The notes under the pieces are model-generated. The model made no database searches. It saw only the letters and a program-made list of their open reading frames with translations, and was not told the DNA's origin. A DNA stretch of 64,000 nucleotides from Mikania micrantha (Eukaryota; Streptophyta; Magnoliopsida; Asterales; Asteraceae): the NCBI GenBank assembly GCA_009363875.1, contig CM018690.1, positions 36,275,445-36,339,444 on the forward strand, given 5' to 3'. Positions 1 through 12,610 of the stretch are shown one piece after another. Position numbers and translations under genes: made by a program. Numbering within the stretch: position 1 is the first letter of the stretch; each line of letters begins with the position of its first letter.

Positions 1-781
1 GCATATGTTTCATAAAAAACTTTTAGAATAATAGGTTCTTTATTATTATACTTAATTTTAAAATATATAATCAATTTTGAAGGAAAATGACTTAAATTCA
101 CTATTAAGATAATCGACTTATGAGAAAAGTAAAACAACGAAAAATGTATTACAAGTTTACAACCAAAACTAATTGTGTTCATATCAAAACAAGACAACTG
201 TTACAGCACAAAAGATAATATTTAAAAGATTATGTAACATTTTTAATAAGATACTATTATAATCTATTTATGTGTTAAGACATTATTGTTATTAGAAAAG
301 TCTAAAAGGCAATATTCCTAAATTTTGGAATGGTTTGTCTCAGTTACAACTGGGCTTCTTTATTTTTATTTTTTATATGATAACGGCTAATCATATCATT
401 TTTCTGAATAAAATAGTTCATAATTATAGTTTTTTTTTTCTATGTAACAACTTTTATCCACCTAATGTAACGGTCAACTTATTCTCTATGTGTAAGTGTG
501 TAACAACTTAACCAAACAATGCTAGAACGCTATTTGTTCTGTTTCTTTTACTTTGCTCGTCTAGAAACTTATAATTTTGTTTTTACGTGATATATTATTA
601 AGCCAAGCAAAACACGTTTTAATAGAGAATGTGTTTATCCTTTATAAGAAAGGTTCATTCTTCTCTCATATAATACTGGACTTCCATCTCCACCCTTCTT
701 ATATATACCATCGTCTTTGTTGGTACGTTGACTTTGACCTTTGGATCAGATGTCATCTGTAACATCTCAAAATTTATTTTG
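1..781. other. AT-rich non-coding DNA
   Basis: AT-rich sequence with no supported gene, tRNA or clear repeat boundary. It is the left flank of the first long solo LTR, whose CCAAG target duplication begins at 782. Short ORFs here lack family resemblance. Confidence 0.5.
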
Positions 782-1869
782 CCAAGTGTGACAACTAGTA
801 CTAAACCGTACGGAAAGTCCGTACGGTGTGTGTGTACTTTCACGTTAACTGTGTGTAAATACAGTACGTAAACAGTGCGTGACAACAGAACTCAGAAAAC
901 GAACCACAGTTGTATGTGTTTAAGTGAAAACTTAAATACAGTAACTACAACAACATAAGGGAAACAACAATGTTCAAACAAATAACAATAACGAATCGGT
1001 TGCGATCTGATATCCATTGATGACAGGAATCAGATGACCGACAATCCAATACGAAAATCAAGTGATAACAGGATGTTCAGTTAAGTTCGACAGTGAGGAA
1101 ACACAATTCAAATTATATTGCAGTGTCGTTCTAGAATAATTAAACTGACAGCGTGTTTGCGTGGGTGACGATTCACACAAACATATCTGTGAGTTTAACG
1201 TTCTGAACGATAACTGATAATTAGAAAACCGAATCAGAAAGTGAAACTTACGATCGTGTTCGTACAGTTAGCGCTCTGTACGAAGACGCGCGTAAGTGAC
1301 GCGATCTGACGAAACAGAAACGAAAACGCGAAACGAACGATAATAAAATTAATAAAAATAAAATGTTTAACATTTTACAATTTTGAAACTCATCAAAATA
1401 ATTTATTTAATCATCTCCTATTTATTTCAATTAAATTACGTGTTTTAAATTTCGGAAACGCGACGAAAGAAAGACACCGAACAAAACCGAACACGCGGGT
1501 AATCAACCGGGGTGTAAAACCCTACTTTTCCTTTCTTCCTCCTTATTTTTTTCAGAAATTCTATCACCCCTCTCTCTCCCTTCCTGCGCATCTCTTCCCC
1601 TCAAAAATTTCAAGATTCAAACACCAAGAACTCCTCCAATTCTTGATGAAATTCCGAGTTCTTGGTGTCTAAGCGAAGCTACAATCGCCCTTAACACGAA
1701 AGTACAGAGGATCGGAGCTTTAGACCACTGAATCGAGGTAAATCAAAGACTAAATGTGGCGATTTTAGGGTTTTGTAACCCTTAATCGAGCCCTCTTCTA
1801 CAACCAGCTTAAACCCTCGTAAAACCCATGAACCATACACGAAACACACTAGGGGTGGGGTGAGGTTAT

Positions 1870-2515
1870 GTGCTACCTGGTCATCTGGTGTTGGGGCTCG
1901 AAGTGAAGGGCGACGACCGGTTGCCTCGACTGGCCGAATGGCCCTCCACACAGACCAGCCGAATGGCAGTCGAATGGGTCACGCCCGAAGGAACCCAGAG
2001 CCGAAGGAGGTCGTCATTCGCCGGATTGCTTCAGTCGGCCAAGACTCCTCATTCGGTCAACAGTTTCAACCAGCCATGGTCATTCGGCCACAGGTGGTTC
2101 GGTCACCCATTCGCCCGGACTCTCTCATTCGAATCAGCCATTCGACCTAAGCATTACCCTATTCTCCGTGATGATTTCAGTCGGCCACTTAACCCACTCC
2201 TTCGGCCTACCATGTGACAACCACTTCCGGCCACAGCACCACTCATTCGGCCGATCAACCGAACACCCTCAATAGGCCCAGGATCATTATTGGGCCCAAT
2301 AATTCAGCCCACACACCCATATGGCCTCTGTTAAGGATTTGGCCCACAACAGATTCGGCCCAAGGCCTGTTATTTCGGTCCATTGAGACTGTTTCGGTCC
2401 AACACCTTCATGAGACTACCTTAGTTCAGCCCACGCATACCTTCGGCCCAATTGAATTAGTTGGCCCATGGGGGGGGGGGGTCAATCTAGCCCAACATCA
2501 TCAAATCAGCCCATT
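1870..2515 (+). repeat. LTR U3 motif region: CATTCGGCC and GGCCCA words
   Basis: Dense short words. CATTCG/CGGCC repeats fill 1870-2250, and about ten GGCCCA/AGCCCA (TGGGCY on the other strand) fill 2270-2515, with a run of ten G at about 2469-2478. TGGGCY is the established site II element bound by TCP factors; use as an enhancer here is inference. Open frames over this stretch are composition artefacts. Confidence 0.6.
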
Positions 2516-3939
2516 ATAAAGTGTTGGTCATATGGTTCAAGTTGCAAATAAACCTACGGAATTATTGTAAATAATAAAATGCATGGGATTTCTTTAAAAA
2601 TTACAAAGTTGTTGGAGAATTTATAAGCCATAAAGAGACTAGTGATTTCAATAACCATATGAAAAGTCTTAAAGTATAAACCTAAGTGTTATACTTAGAA
2701 ACTTGAGAAACCCCAACTTCTACAAAATAACATGGTCTTGCTAGCTATGTAACGATCTAGTTCAAGCATAACAAGAACAACATAGGGGATCCTAAACTAT
2801 GAATCTAAGTTTAATACTTAGGATGGGTTGCAAAGACCCTATCGAAACAAGTAACAAGCATATCACAAAAAGGGGTCTAATGCAAACAAAGGTCAAAACA
2901 AAGTTAAGGATAAAGCTAATAACAAGATATGCTAAGCTCAATCTAAATGGATTAAGTGTTAGTAAAACCCATCACAAGAGACTGAGGGCCGAATCATAAC
3001 AAAGACTCATAGGTGTTAGCCAACTTTAGGGCTAACATATACACACGCACGAATTTCGATAACTTATACTACAAGTTACAAACAACGTGAATTCAATACA
3101 GGATCGTGAACACAACAACCAGAACAATCAAGAGCGCGTGCATTCTCGTTTAAGTTAAGTCAACCTACAACCACTACAAGGTGAGTTCATATGCCCCTTT
3201 TTTTAATCTTTACTGATTTCAAAGCTCGGGGCTGAGAAACATGCTTAACTTTTATTTATTTAAAAGTCTACATTAACATGTTGATTAATTCATGATTTAG
3301 ATAATAATTGCTTATCTTTATTATCGTTAATCTCTACATGCGTGCTCGTTTGACATTATCATACCTGAATTAACTAGGATGATATATGCTAACCTAGAAA
3401 CAGGACACATTAACACATAGGATAATGTGAGTTGTTAAGAACATATCTTACAACCGTACATATTATCCTTACACGATAGAACAACGGGGGAAATCATGGG
3501 ATAACATGCCATTAACAACTATTAATGACAAGAATGATTATCATGATAAGATAAATTCATGATAGTAAGATCATTCACACATCACTAACATTGTGTATAA
3601 GACATGTTCTTATGACACTTTGTTAAGACCGCTAGAACACGCAAACTTGGGCACAACAGTTGAAACATTTATTTGTGATATCGAGGAGGATATTACATAC
3701 ACACGCCTTTGGGGATGGCATATAACACATATCATCATAAATCACTAAGACTCTATTTAGAGCACATTCCCTAACCGTCAGAGTGTGTCGGTTACACAAC
3801 GGTAGATCAGTTGAGCAAATCTTTAAAACTAATAACTGGGGTTTGGGGAATCAAATGAAATCATGCCGAGCACGAGAGGTGCTATCAATCACGTAGATAA
3901 CACACATAAAGACTAGGAAACTTGTTCATTCCAATAGAT

Positions 3940-4610
3940 ATCGTGGGAGGATATCTTACACACCGGGCTGATCAGAAATGACAGCTACTGAGGCTATTAT
4001 GTCTCTAACTAGAAATCATGAGTTGGACACTTTACACGCCGGGCTGAACAGGGGGATACAGCTACTGGAACTATTATGTTCCTATCTAGATATCGAGTAT
4101 GATATCTTACACACCGGACTGGTTAGTACGGACAGTTACAGAAACTACTAAGTTTCGCTCTAGATATCGAGTATGATATCTTACATGCCGGGCTAATCCG
4201 TAAGGAATGGCTAACAGAGACTATTATGTTTCTTTATTCAATGGTTGGGTATTCTACATGCCGGACTAATCAATAATGATTAGTTACAGAAACCGTTAGG
4301 TTTCGTTCTAGATATCGAGTATGATATCTTACATGCCGGGCTAATCCGTAAGGAATAGCTAACAGAAACAACTTTGTTTCTTATTTGTTCATTGGGTTAT
4401 ATTACATGCCGGGCTAATCCGTAAGGATTAGCTAACAGAGATTATGTCTCTTTATTCAATTATGGGTTATTTTGACATACCGGCTAATTCGTAAGAATTA
4501 GTTAACAGAGATGACTTCATCTCTTATTTTGTTCACTGAGTTATTTTGCGTGTCGGCTATTCCGTTAGGAACGGTCAATTGAGACGATTACGTCACTTTT
4601 CTCTTTACTT
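3940..4610 (+). repeat. Degenerate tandem repeats in LTR A
   Basis: About seven diverged units of roughly 80-105 bp. Each has a TTACAYGCCGGGCTAATC-like core followed by GGNTAGCTAACAGAGA-like and TATTATGTTTCT-like segments. They lie just upstream of the TATA box, so they are probably U3 promoter-proximal repeats. Confidence 0.75.
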
Positions 4611-4738
4611 AGTGGATAAACATACCGGGGAATGATGGGTGAAAGGAAATGGGTATCCATCGTTGTATTACAGGTAGTGTTGAGTGCAGTTAAGCATGTG
4701 GTGGGGTGGCGTCTGGGCTTGACCCTTTCGTATGCCCC

Positions 4739-4749
4739 TATATATAAGC
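4739..4749 (+). promoter_or_regulatory. Predicted LTR TATA box (copy A)
   Basis: TATATATAAGC lies about 560 bp before the LTR end. The same word with the same neighbours (a GTGGTGGGATGGC-like stretch upstream, GCAT downstream) occurs in copies B, C and D. That conservation marks the probable U3/R boundary just downstream. Confidence 0.65.
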
Positions 4750-5613
4750 ATGCTTGACTGGATGAGACATTATCTGTACATCCAACCATGGAGAGGACAT
4801 TGGGCGAAACATGAGATTCAATTATCAATACAACTTGTGTGAAATGCTGTGAACATGATTGACTTCTATCAATGGTTTTCAAATGCTAAATTTATGAACT
4901 CACCAACCTAGTGTTGACTTGTTTTAAACGCATGTTTTCTCAGGTGACGGACAGGTCTAGATAACAAGCATCAGTGATTTAGCTAGAGGACTCTTAGAAG
5001 ACCTAGCTTACTTTTGGATGCATATATTTTGATGGCATTGTGAATCTATTTTGCATATCTTGTACAGTTACAAGATAGAAACTACACGATTCTTTTGGAT
5101 AGATTTACTTAGTTAAATTATAAACGTAACATTGTAATTTAACTTTGTAATTCTACATCATATGTCATGTTAGCATTTCTCATAATTTTATCATGTGCCA
5201 TGCAAACAATCTGATCATTTCGATTATCATTCAAGATATCGCGCCCCGGGAACCTTCCGCCCGACGGGAAAACCCGATCCGTTCCCGCCGGCCCGGGGTG
5301 TGACACCAAGATAGTGTTCATTAGCACAAATAGCTATGTTGCTCATAAAGGAATTTATAGTTTTGTTTTAATTTGACAAGTTCTTTATTTTGTCTTTAAT
5401 ATGAGTATAATAATAAAATATAAAGATAAGTGCATTGTATTTTTTTTTTGTATATGTACTATATTTTATGAAAATATTACTGCGTTTATAAAATAGTATA
5501 TTAAAATACAAAAAATATATATATAACACAAAAAAACAAATTACAAATATAGTATAAAAAATATAGCTTATATAGAAAATAAAATTATAAACATACAATG
5601 CAACACATTAACA

Positions 5614-5616
<3 letters not shown>

Positions 5617-5665
<49 letters not shown>
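5617..5665. repeat. (TA)n microsatellite
   Basis: About 24 TA units immediately left of a foldback MITE. Several other elements in this window also sit against TA repeats. Confidence 0.9.
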
Positions 5666-5667
<2 letters not shown>

Positions 5668-6026
5668 GAGAGGTTCAAATGTTAACACTCTCTTATAGCG
5701 TTAACCCGTTAACCCTGACATTTTTTGCCCGAATCTTTGTTTTTTTCATGGTTTTTATTATACATAAATAGGGGGTTTCTTTTTTGTGTTTTTGCTAATT
5801 CCTCGCCGTTTAGAAATTAAATCAAAGTGTAAGTAAGTGTAAGAAAACACTTACTTACACTTTGATTTAATTTCTAAACGGCGATGAATTAGCAAAAACA
5901 CATAAAAGAAACTCCCTATTTTTGTATAATAAAAATCATGACAAAAAAAAAACAAAGATTCGGGCAAAAAACGCCAGGGTTAACGGGTTAACGCTATAAG
6001 GGAGGGTTAACAATGGAACCATCCCC
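5666..6026. mobile_element. Foldback MITE
   Basis: Near-perfect palindrome of about 360 bp. Left arm 5666-5840 (GGGAGAGGTTC...) pairs with right arm 5848-6026 (...GGAACCATCCCC), leaving a loop of only a few bases near 5841-5848. Both flanks are TA repeats. It has no coding capacity. The terminal GGGRR and TA-repeat target resemble Mutator-like MITEs, but the target duplication cannot be read inside TA repeats. Confidence 0.85.
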
Positions 6027-6346
6027 TATATATATATAAGGCATTTACTTGTTCAGTTGTAATTACACCGAAAATTTCAATAAACTTTCTTTGAAATCTT
6101 CAAACCTAATGGCACACTAAATTATCTCTCCCATTTTCCAATCCAACTTCCAAAAACACTTTCCTATTCCGTTCTTAATATTATATCTTGATCATATAAA
6201 AAAAAAAGATTTCTGCTGCAAATACTCATCAAGAAATTCTTCCGCTTCCCAAACATTCTGATTTCAAGTAAGTTTTATATTTCTCTTATGTTTTATTGTT
6301 TATATATATATATATAGGGGAGGGATATTCTAAAAAGGCAAAAAAG

Positions 6347-6371
6347 CATGAGAAGTGTGAGAAGCCATCTT
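6347..6371 (+). repeat. MULE terminal inverted repeat core, left
   Basis: 25 bp identical to the reverse complement of 16203-16227 (begins CATGAGAAGTGTG, ends GCCATCTT). It lies about 30 bp inside the element end. Confidence 0.9.
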
Positions 6372-6573
6372 GTCCCTTGATTTGTGGTGTTTTATGGTCA
6401 AGATCACGCGGTGGCAATTCCGTAAATAACATGGCGTTTAAAAATCACGGGATGGGCATAATAGTAATTTGGTGTTTTTTGAATTAAAACTAACCTCCCC
6501 CAATTCCTCCCCATTCCGTAAAAACCGCATTTTAACCTAGAATTTACCCCGACGAAGAACACCACAATCGAAA

Positions 6574-9500
6574 ATGTCTACATTCGATCGCTACTCACTG
6601 AAATACAAAAGTAAGTTGCTTATTATACACAATTTACATTTCCTAATTCTCGCATTACCTGATTGAGATGTTAACAGGAAAACAAAGTGGCGTTTCTACC
6701 GATACTAAATGCAAACTCGAAGAAAACGTCACAAAAAAACGCAATGTTAGCATCCGAAATAGAGGTAAAGTATCGAAATTCTTGTAATTATTGTTCTTAC
6801 CGCGTTCATCATTATCTATGGTGTTTTTAGGGTTATGGTGTGTTGTTCAATTTTACGGCCGATTAAGATTTTGGTGCTTATCGTGTTTGGTGTTTTGTTC
6901 ATTTTTTTATTGATTAAGTTTATTCTGCAAATGATTATGGTGTTTATGTTGGTTTTTGTCGCAAATTGTTATGTTGTTTATGGTCATGGTGTTTGTGTTG
7001 GTTTAAGTAGCAAACGGTTATGGTGTTTATGGTCATGGTGTTTTTATGTTGGTTTATGTCGCATACTGTTATGGTGTTTGGTGTTTTGTTCATTTTTTAC
7101 TGTTGATTAAGTTTATTCCGCATATGATTATGGTGTTTATGTTGGTTTAATTAGCAAACGGTTATGGTGTTTTATACTATTGGTGTTTATGTTGGTTTAA
7201 GTAGCAAACGGTTATGGTGTTTATGGTCATGGTGTTTGTGTTGGTTTAATTAGCAAACGGTTATGGTGTTTTAGGCTATTGGTGTTTATGATGGTTTAAG
7301 TAGCAAACGGTTATGGTGTTTTAGGCTATTGGTGTTTATGTTGGTTTAAGTAGCAAACGGTTATGGTGTTTTAGTGTAATGTTTTAGGTTTTGTTTATTT
7401 TGTTATTGTTTTTATTCATTTTATGGTGTTTTTGGTTATTATAACTTTATGGTGTTTTTACCGGGTGGGACTTGATGAATGTATTATGAGTATATGTGCT
7501 TTTTGTTTTTTATTTTTATGGTGTATTTGTATTTTATGATATTGTTTTTTTTTTGTTATTATGTCTTTATGGTGTTTTTACCGGATGGATCTTTGTTACT
7601 GTCAACCATGTATCTATTTTATGTTATTATGGCGATTTTAAATCCTAAACTTTTAAGATTATGGTGTTCTATTTTATGGTGTTTGTTGGTTTAGTTGGGT
7701 CTTAAGTATGGTGTTCTATATTGACACTTTCTATAATGTTTTGGTTTGTGTTGTTTTTTTGTCAGTCAGGAAAAGTCAACGAATAGCTCATAAGATTTCG
7801 TTCAGTAAATTTACAAACACCAGCTCAACTCCAATAATGCTAGACTTTGATGATTCAACTTCCAAAGCAAATTTGAAAAGCAATACCAGCAATATTAAAG
7901 ATTCATCGCATATAATGAAAGGAAAGTCTTTAATTGATGATCACGATTCTGATTTCGTTTCATCAGAAGACGAGCAACCATTAGTCCAAATGAAAGAAAA
8001 GTTGATCCAAAAGAAAAGTCAACCTACCAAGAGACGGAAGCTAAACACCAAATCTTCTGAGGGGAATGTCAAGTCTGATAGACGTGCAAACACCACTCCT
8101 GCAAAACAACCATACTACACTTTTGATGGTAGAAAAATATTACAAAGGATAGCACCATCAAACCTCGTTAACTGGTTTTCAACATTCAATGATCAACAAA
8201 AGAAAACGGTTGCAAAAATGGGTTTTGGGATGGTGATGAATTTAAAAGTTGAGAGCATCCCTACATCACTTGCATTTTGGTTGGTCAACAATTATAATAA
8301 ACACACGTCTACACTCAATGTTTCTGGATGTCTCATTCAAATAACACCAGAGTTAGTGCATGAAGTAATGGGAATACCAATTGGTCAAATGGAAGTTGAA
8401 GAAAAAAGGCCATCTGATAAGGATAATGTTGTTGCAGAATGGAGAAGGCAGTTCATAAACACCACATGGATTAAACGATCTTTTGTAGTGGATTATTTCA
8501 AAAGAGTTTCAGATATGAAGAATGCGGATAGGAGCTTTAAGCTGAATTTTTTGGTTGCGTTCTTCACTGTGGTGGGTGAGACGAACAAAAACAGCGTGGT
8601 GAACCAAAGATTTTTAACTTCAGTTAAACCAAATCTGAATATCCAAGATTTCAACTGGTGTAATCACGTGATCAATTGCTTAAACAGGAATAAGGCAACA
8701 TGGAAAGCATATTCTCATTTTAATGGACCATTGCTTATTTTGGCGGTATAACACACAACTCAATTTTACTTTACATTTATGTTTTTTTTTAAAATATTGC
8801 AATTTATTTACTATTTTTTCTTTTTTTTTTTAGCTTGTTTTAGTTAATCATATTTAGAAAATGAAATACCTACACTCAAATTTGCATCTTCTTCAATGGC
8901 TTACAAAGAAAACACTTCTTAAGATAGAGAAGTACATGGCTGGTTCAGATATTAGCAAGTGGTTTATCAAAAAAAATAATTATCAATCATGTGACACCAA
9001 AGAAAATAACCAAAAGGATGAAGGTGCTGTTCATGAAGCTGAAAACACCATGGATGCTGGCCATGCAGAAGCAGGTGAAAATGTTCTAGAAATTGTGGAG
9101 TACAAGGGTGAAGAAGCTACAACTTTTGAAGAAAATGTCCTGGGTATTGATTCTGACGAAGAGATGTGTAATGATATTATCAACAGCGAAAATCAACTAT
9201 ATGAAGTATCAGCTTCTGGTAATCACTTTATCGTACCAGTCATTTCCCAGTATGACAAACACCATGAGTTACCAGAGGTATGTTGTTTATAAAAATCTAT
9301 TTATTTTTCATGTATTAACATTCATTCAAAAACTATATTTAATTTCATAATTCAGATTTATGCGAATGAAGATCATGAACTCCAAAATGAAGGATGTGAA
9401 GTGGAGTCTGAAGAAACTATTTCAGAGGTACAATTTACTATATGAAAACACCACAACCCATATTGAATAAAAATTGACTAATTTATCTATTGTGTTTAAT

Positions 9501-11954
9501 CACATTTGAACTTTATGGTGTTATATCTCTATTACAGCGTTATGAAGAACGCATTGCAGATGTACAGAGTGAAGAACATATTGAAGATATTTTTTCTGTT
9601 CAAAATGAAGAACATATTGAAAAGGTACAGAATACTTAACATTTTTGGTGTTTTATCATTTACTCAACATTGTTTTAGGCGTTTTTTTAACTTCCCTTTT
9701 GTTATAGTATACTGTTAACATGTTAATGATGTTAAATCATAGTGTTAACATGTGTATTATTTTAAAACCATCTATGGTGTTTACTCACATCTATGGTGTT
9801 ATATACCTCTATTACAGGGTTTAACATCTGAAAAGGAAAATGAACACCAAGATAAAAGAATAGCAGTCCAAGATAAAGAAGTTGAAAAAATTACTACAAA
9901 TGAACTACAAGATGAAGGACTTTCTGTTAAAAATACAGAAATTATTTCAGAGGTACATATTCAATATAGTGTTTTTATTCAATATGTTTTATGGTGTTTT
10001 TATTGTGGTGTTTTATATATCTATTACAGGGTGTTGATTCAGAAGAAAAAACTGAAGAGGTGAAAATTATTTAAAAATGTATTTATGTTGTCTAATTATT
10101 TAGTGAATATAGCTTATGGTTTATTCTAAACACTTCGGTGTTAAATTATAATATATTTTTATTTAACTATGCAGCGTTCAATGTTTGATAAAGTAAGTTG
10201 TTTGTTTAAAGATTTAGAAGATACATACTCTAATTTGACAAATCTTATGAGAGAATGTGTCTCAAAATACCCCCAACATGAGTTTGTTAAAGAGAAAACA
10301 AGACATTGGGATGAGATTGCCAAAAGAATAGCAGGTACTAGCATTCCTGCCATGAGTCAGCCTCAATTTGATGATCACATTGAACAAGTTACACCAGAAC
10401 AGTTAAATACTCAATCTGATCCAGCTCCGGTTACATTTGTACAAGCCACTCAGCCAAAATTTGATGAAACACCGAATCTAGTTAACAAATCAGATGAAAC
10501 TCAACAAACATTCAAGACACAAGAGAAGCCGGTGTATGACCAAACACCATCAAATGTAAATGATCAACTCCTGGATCAAACAAATGAATACACTTGTTCA
10601 TTCATGGCTGAAGTTGATAAAATTGAATCAGGTTACCTTGAACAGGTTCAAAAATCTGAAAAAACATTAACTGTGCCATCTACAAGTCATGGTGTGCATA
10701 ACCCTGCTGAAATTGATAAAAAGAATGACAGACCAGTAAGGAAAACAAATCTAACAGATGTTCTTCGTTCACCCTATATTAAGAGGGTAGTGTCTTTGGG
10801 AGATCCACGAACATCGTTAGAAAACAATGTTTCTAACTATGTTTTCTCCGCATATGGCAATCCATGGCACGTATAAATATATTATCAATATTTCAATGAC
10901 TAACGTTATTCCATTTATTAACAAGTGTATGTTTGAATTGTATGTCAAGGACATTGTTTTTCAGATTGAACATAAATCAGAAGTTCCAAGATTTATTATG
11001 GAAAGCATGCGGCATGGACATTGCATTCACATCAGTGTAGTACTAACATGGGCTCATATCTTAAATCATGAGGAGAAATACAAGGCAAGGGCCTCCATAT
11101 CAAGACTCTTCTGCACCGATATACTGCTGGTATGTTATAATTTTAAGTAGTATTATTATTATTGTGTAATTAAACACCATGCGTATAAAAATATCTGTTT
11201 TTACATTTATAATAACGTGCAACATAGAGATACATTTGATAAAACTGTCGCAGCAAGAAACACTGAATTCAGTCGTAACATGGACGTTGTGATTACGGAT
11301 GTTGGGCAAAGTACATTAGAACTATATGACCTTGTTCTTGTACCAATTATCAATCAACAACATTATTACCTGATGTGTTTCAATTTGAGATCTTATATGG
11401 TTGAAATAATTGACAATAGTGGAGTCATGTCTGTTGCAAAAAAATACTCAGGACGGCCTGAAAAAATGGTAATCTCCTTACACAACTTCATTTATTCTTA
11501 TTTACAAAACACCATAACTTATTTATCTAACTTTATTTTTTTACAGAGAAATGCATTTGCAGATTACTTGATCCAAACAAAACATCCAAGTGGTAGACAA
11601 ATAAAAAAGGCCAAAATTCATCGTCTTGGTATGCGCTGGAGAACACAGTTCAATCATGTTGACTATGGTGTTTTCATTATGAGACACATGGAGACTTATC
11701 GGGGTAATGGCCTGCTATATTGGGATTGTGGATTATGTAATGAAGATGAAGTCAACAATGCACAAAAGAATCAACTAAATGACTTGAGGCGCAAGTACAC
11801 GACTAAGATCATTTTACATGATATTAACAGTAGGAAATTATGGGTTTTGAAGGACATTAAAGCATACATCCAACTACCCATTGAAGTCAGGAGAGCTGCG
11901 GATGACACAGCACATGATAACATTTCAGCAAGACTGAATGAACATGCGGATTAA
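6574..11954 (+). CDS. Ulp1-like (C48) cysteine peptidase gene of the MULE, about 12 exons
   Basis: Predicted exons: 6574-6610, 6678-6764, 7766-8745, 8858-9277, 9357-9426, 9538-9624, 9818-9952, 10030-10059, 10175-10870, 10965-11129, about 11228-11468, and 11547-11954. All introns have GT-AG and most junctions keep frame. The exon 10/11 junction does not keep phase with the best signals. The N-terminus is basic and Ser/Lys-rich. Exon 3 carries the conserved plant Ulp1-transposon region (FDGRKILQRIAPSNL to FNGPLLILA). Exons 4-9 are Glu-rich and low complexity. The C-terminal peptidase domain shows the His (HYYLMCFNL, 11361) and Asp (VEIIDNS), but the Cys of the usual DCGVF motif is Tyr (VDYGVFIMRHME, codon 11664-11666). 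SUMO-protease activity is therefore unlikely. The role of such genes in MULEs is unproven. Confidence 0.75.
6818..7720 (+). repeat. ATGGTGTTTT word array in intron 2
   Basis: About 20 copies of ATGGTGTT(T), mostly TTATGGTGTTTT, all in + orientation, fill the 1-kb second intron of the Ulp1-like gene. The copies are dispersed except for the subset in the 50-bp tandem block. Confidence 0.9.
7143..7385 (+). repeat. 50-bp tandem repeat built on the MULE word
   Basis: Five units of about 50 bp, each with TTGGTTTAAGTAGCAAACGG followed by TTATGGTGTTTT and a second TTGGTGTTTATG. A partial related unit sits near 7000. Confidence 0.88.
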
Positions 11955-12099
11955 TTTATGTAAAAAATGTTTAAGCTTTTAACAATGTTTCACTTTTGGG
12001 CATGCTTTGAACAATACTTGTATTGCATTCCAGTTTAGTTATTAAATTAGTTTTACTGCTTATTTGTTAAGTGCCATGTATTCTCAATTATAAAAATTC

Positions 12100-12600
12100 A
12101 TTCAAACACCATAATATGAAAAACATATGTAAAATATAAATGCCATCACTAAACACCATACTTAGTATCCATAACTAAACACCATGACAAATACACCATA
12201 ACTCCATTACTAAACACCATACAAAAACAAACATAATCTGAATATAATAACAAAACACCATAGTTGGATTCTGATAATTATATTTATAAAAACTAAAAAC
12301 ACCATATCAACTAAATGTAACAAAACCAAACTTAATAAACACCATAAAAAAAATAATCCAAATACCATAACAAAACACCATATTTGTCTTATAATCATTA
12401 AAATTTAATAAAAATAAAATAAAACACCATATCAACTAACTGAAACAAACCCACACTTAATAAACACCATAAAAATTATCAAAAACAACAATATTAGTAA
12501 CACCATAACCATTATTGTGATAATTTTGTAACAAAAGCAAATCCACAATTACTCCATCAAAGGTAAAAAATAAACACCATAATGATGATTCTCAACATTG
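12100..12600 (-). repeat. AAACACCAT array (ATGGTGTTT on -)
   Basis: About 13 copies of AAACACCAT in 0.5 kb between the 3' ends of the two convergent genes. The orientation is opposite to intron 2, that is, sense to the transposase gene. Confidence 0.9.
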
Positions 12601-12610
12601 TTTCAAGTTA

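Larger units (their letters stand above)
787..5305 (+). mobile_element. Solo long LTR, copy A (4.5 kb)
   Basis: The element starts TGTGACAACT and ends GGGTGTGACA, and is flanked by a perfect 5-bp duplication CCAAG (782-786 and 5306-5310). No gag-pol lies on either side, so it is a solo LTR left by recombination. It aligns with copies B (16882-21532, inverted), C (22928-27464) and D (51817-56241). Landmarks are a CGTACGG palindrome area near 820, a motif-rich U3 (1870-2515), a tandem repeat block (3940-4610), a TATA box (4739), and a GC-rich conserved end around 5240-5300. The length suggests a Tat/Ogre-type or large non-autonomous (LARD) retrotransposon. The family assignment is inference because no internal domain is visible. 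Confidence 0.88.

Noticed and set aside
1860..2519. Open frames of about 100 codons rich in His/Pro/Ser in LTR A
   Set aside because: They come from CATTCGGCC and GGCCCA repeats in the U3, are not conserved in the other LTR copies, and match no family.
3940..4610. CRISPR-like array
   Set aside because: Units are diverged tandem repeats without unique spacers, inside a plant LTR; no cas genes.
5368..5598. 76-codon Tyr/Phe/Ile-rich frame
   Set aside because: Very AT-rich sequence next to a TA microsatellite; composition artefact.
6835..7694. Hydrophobic open frames suggesting small membrane proteins
   Set aside because: They are translations of the TTATGGTGTTTT array in intron 2 of the Ulp1-like gene.
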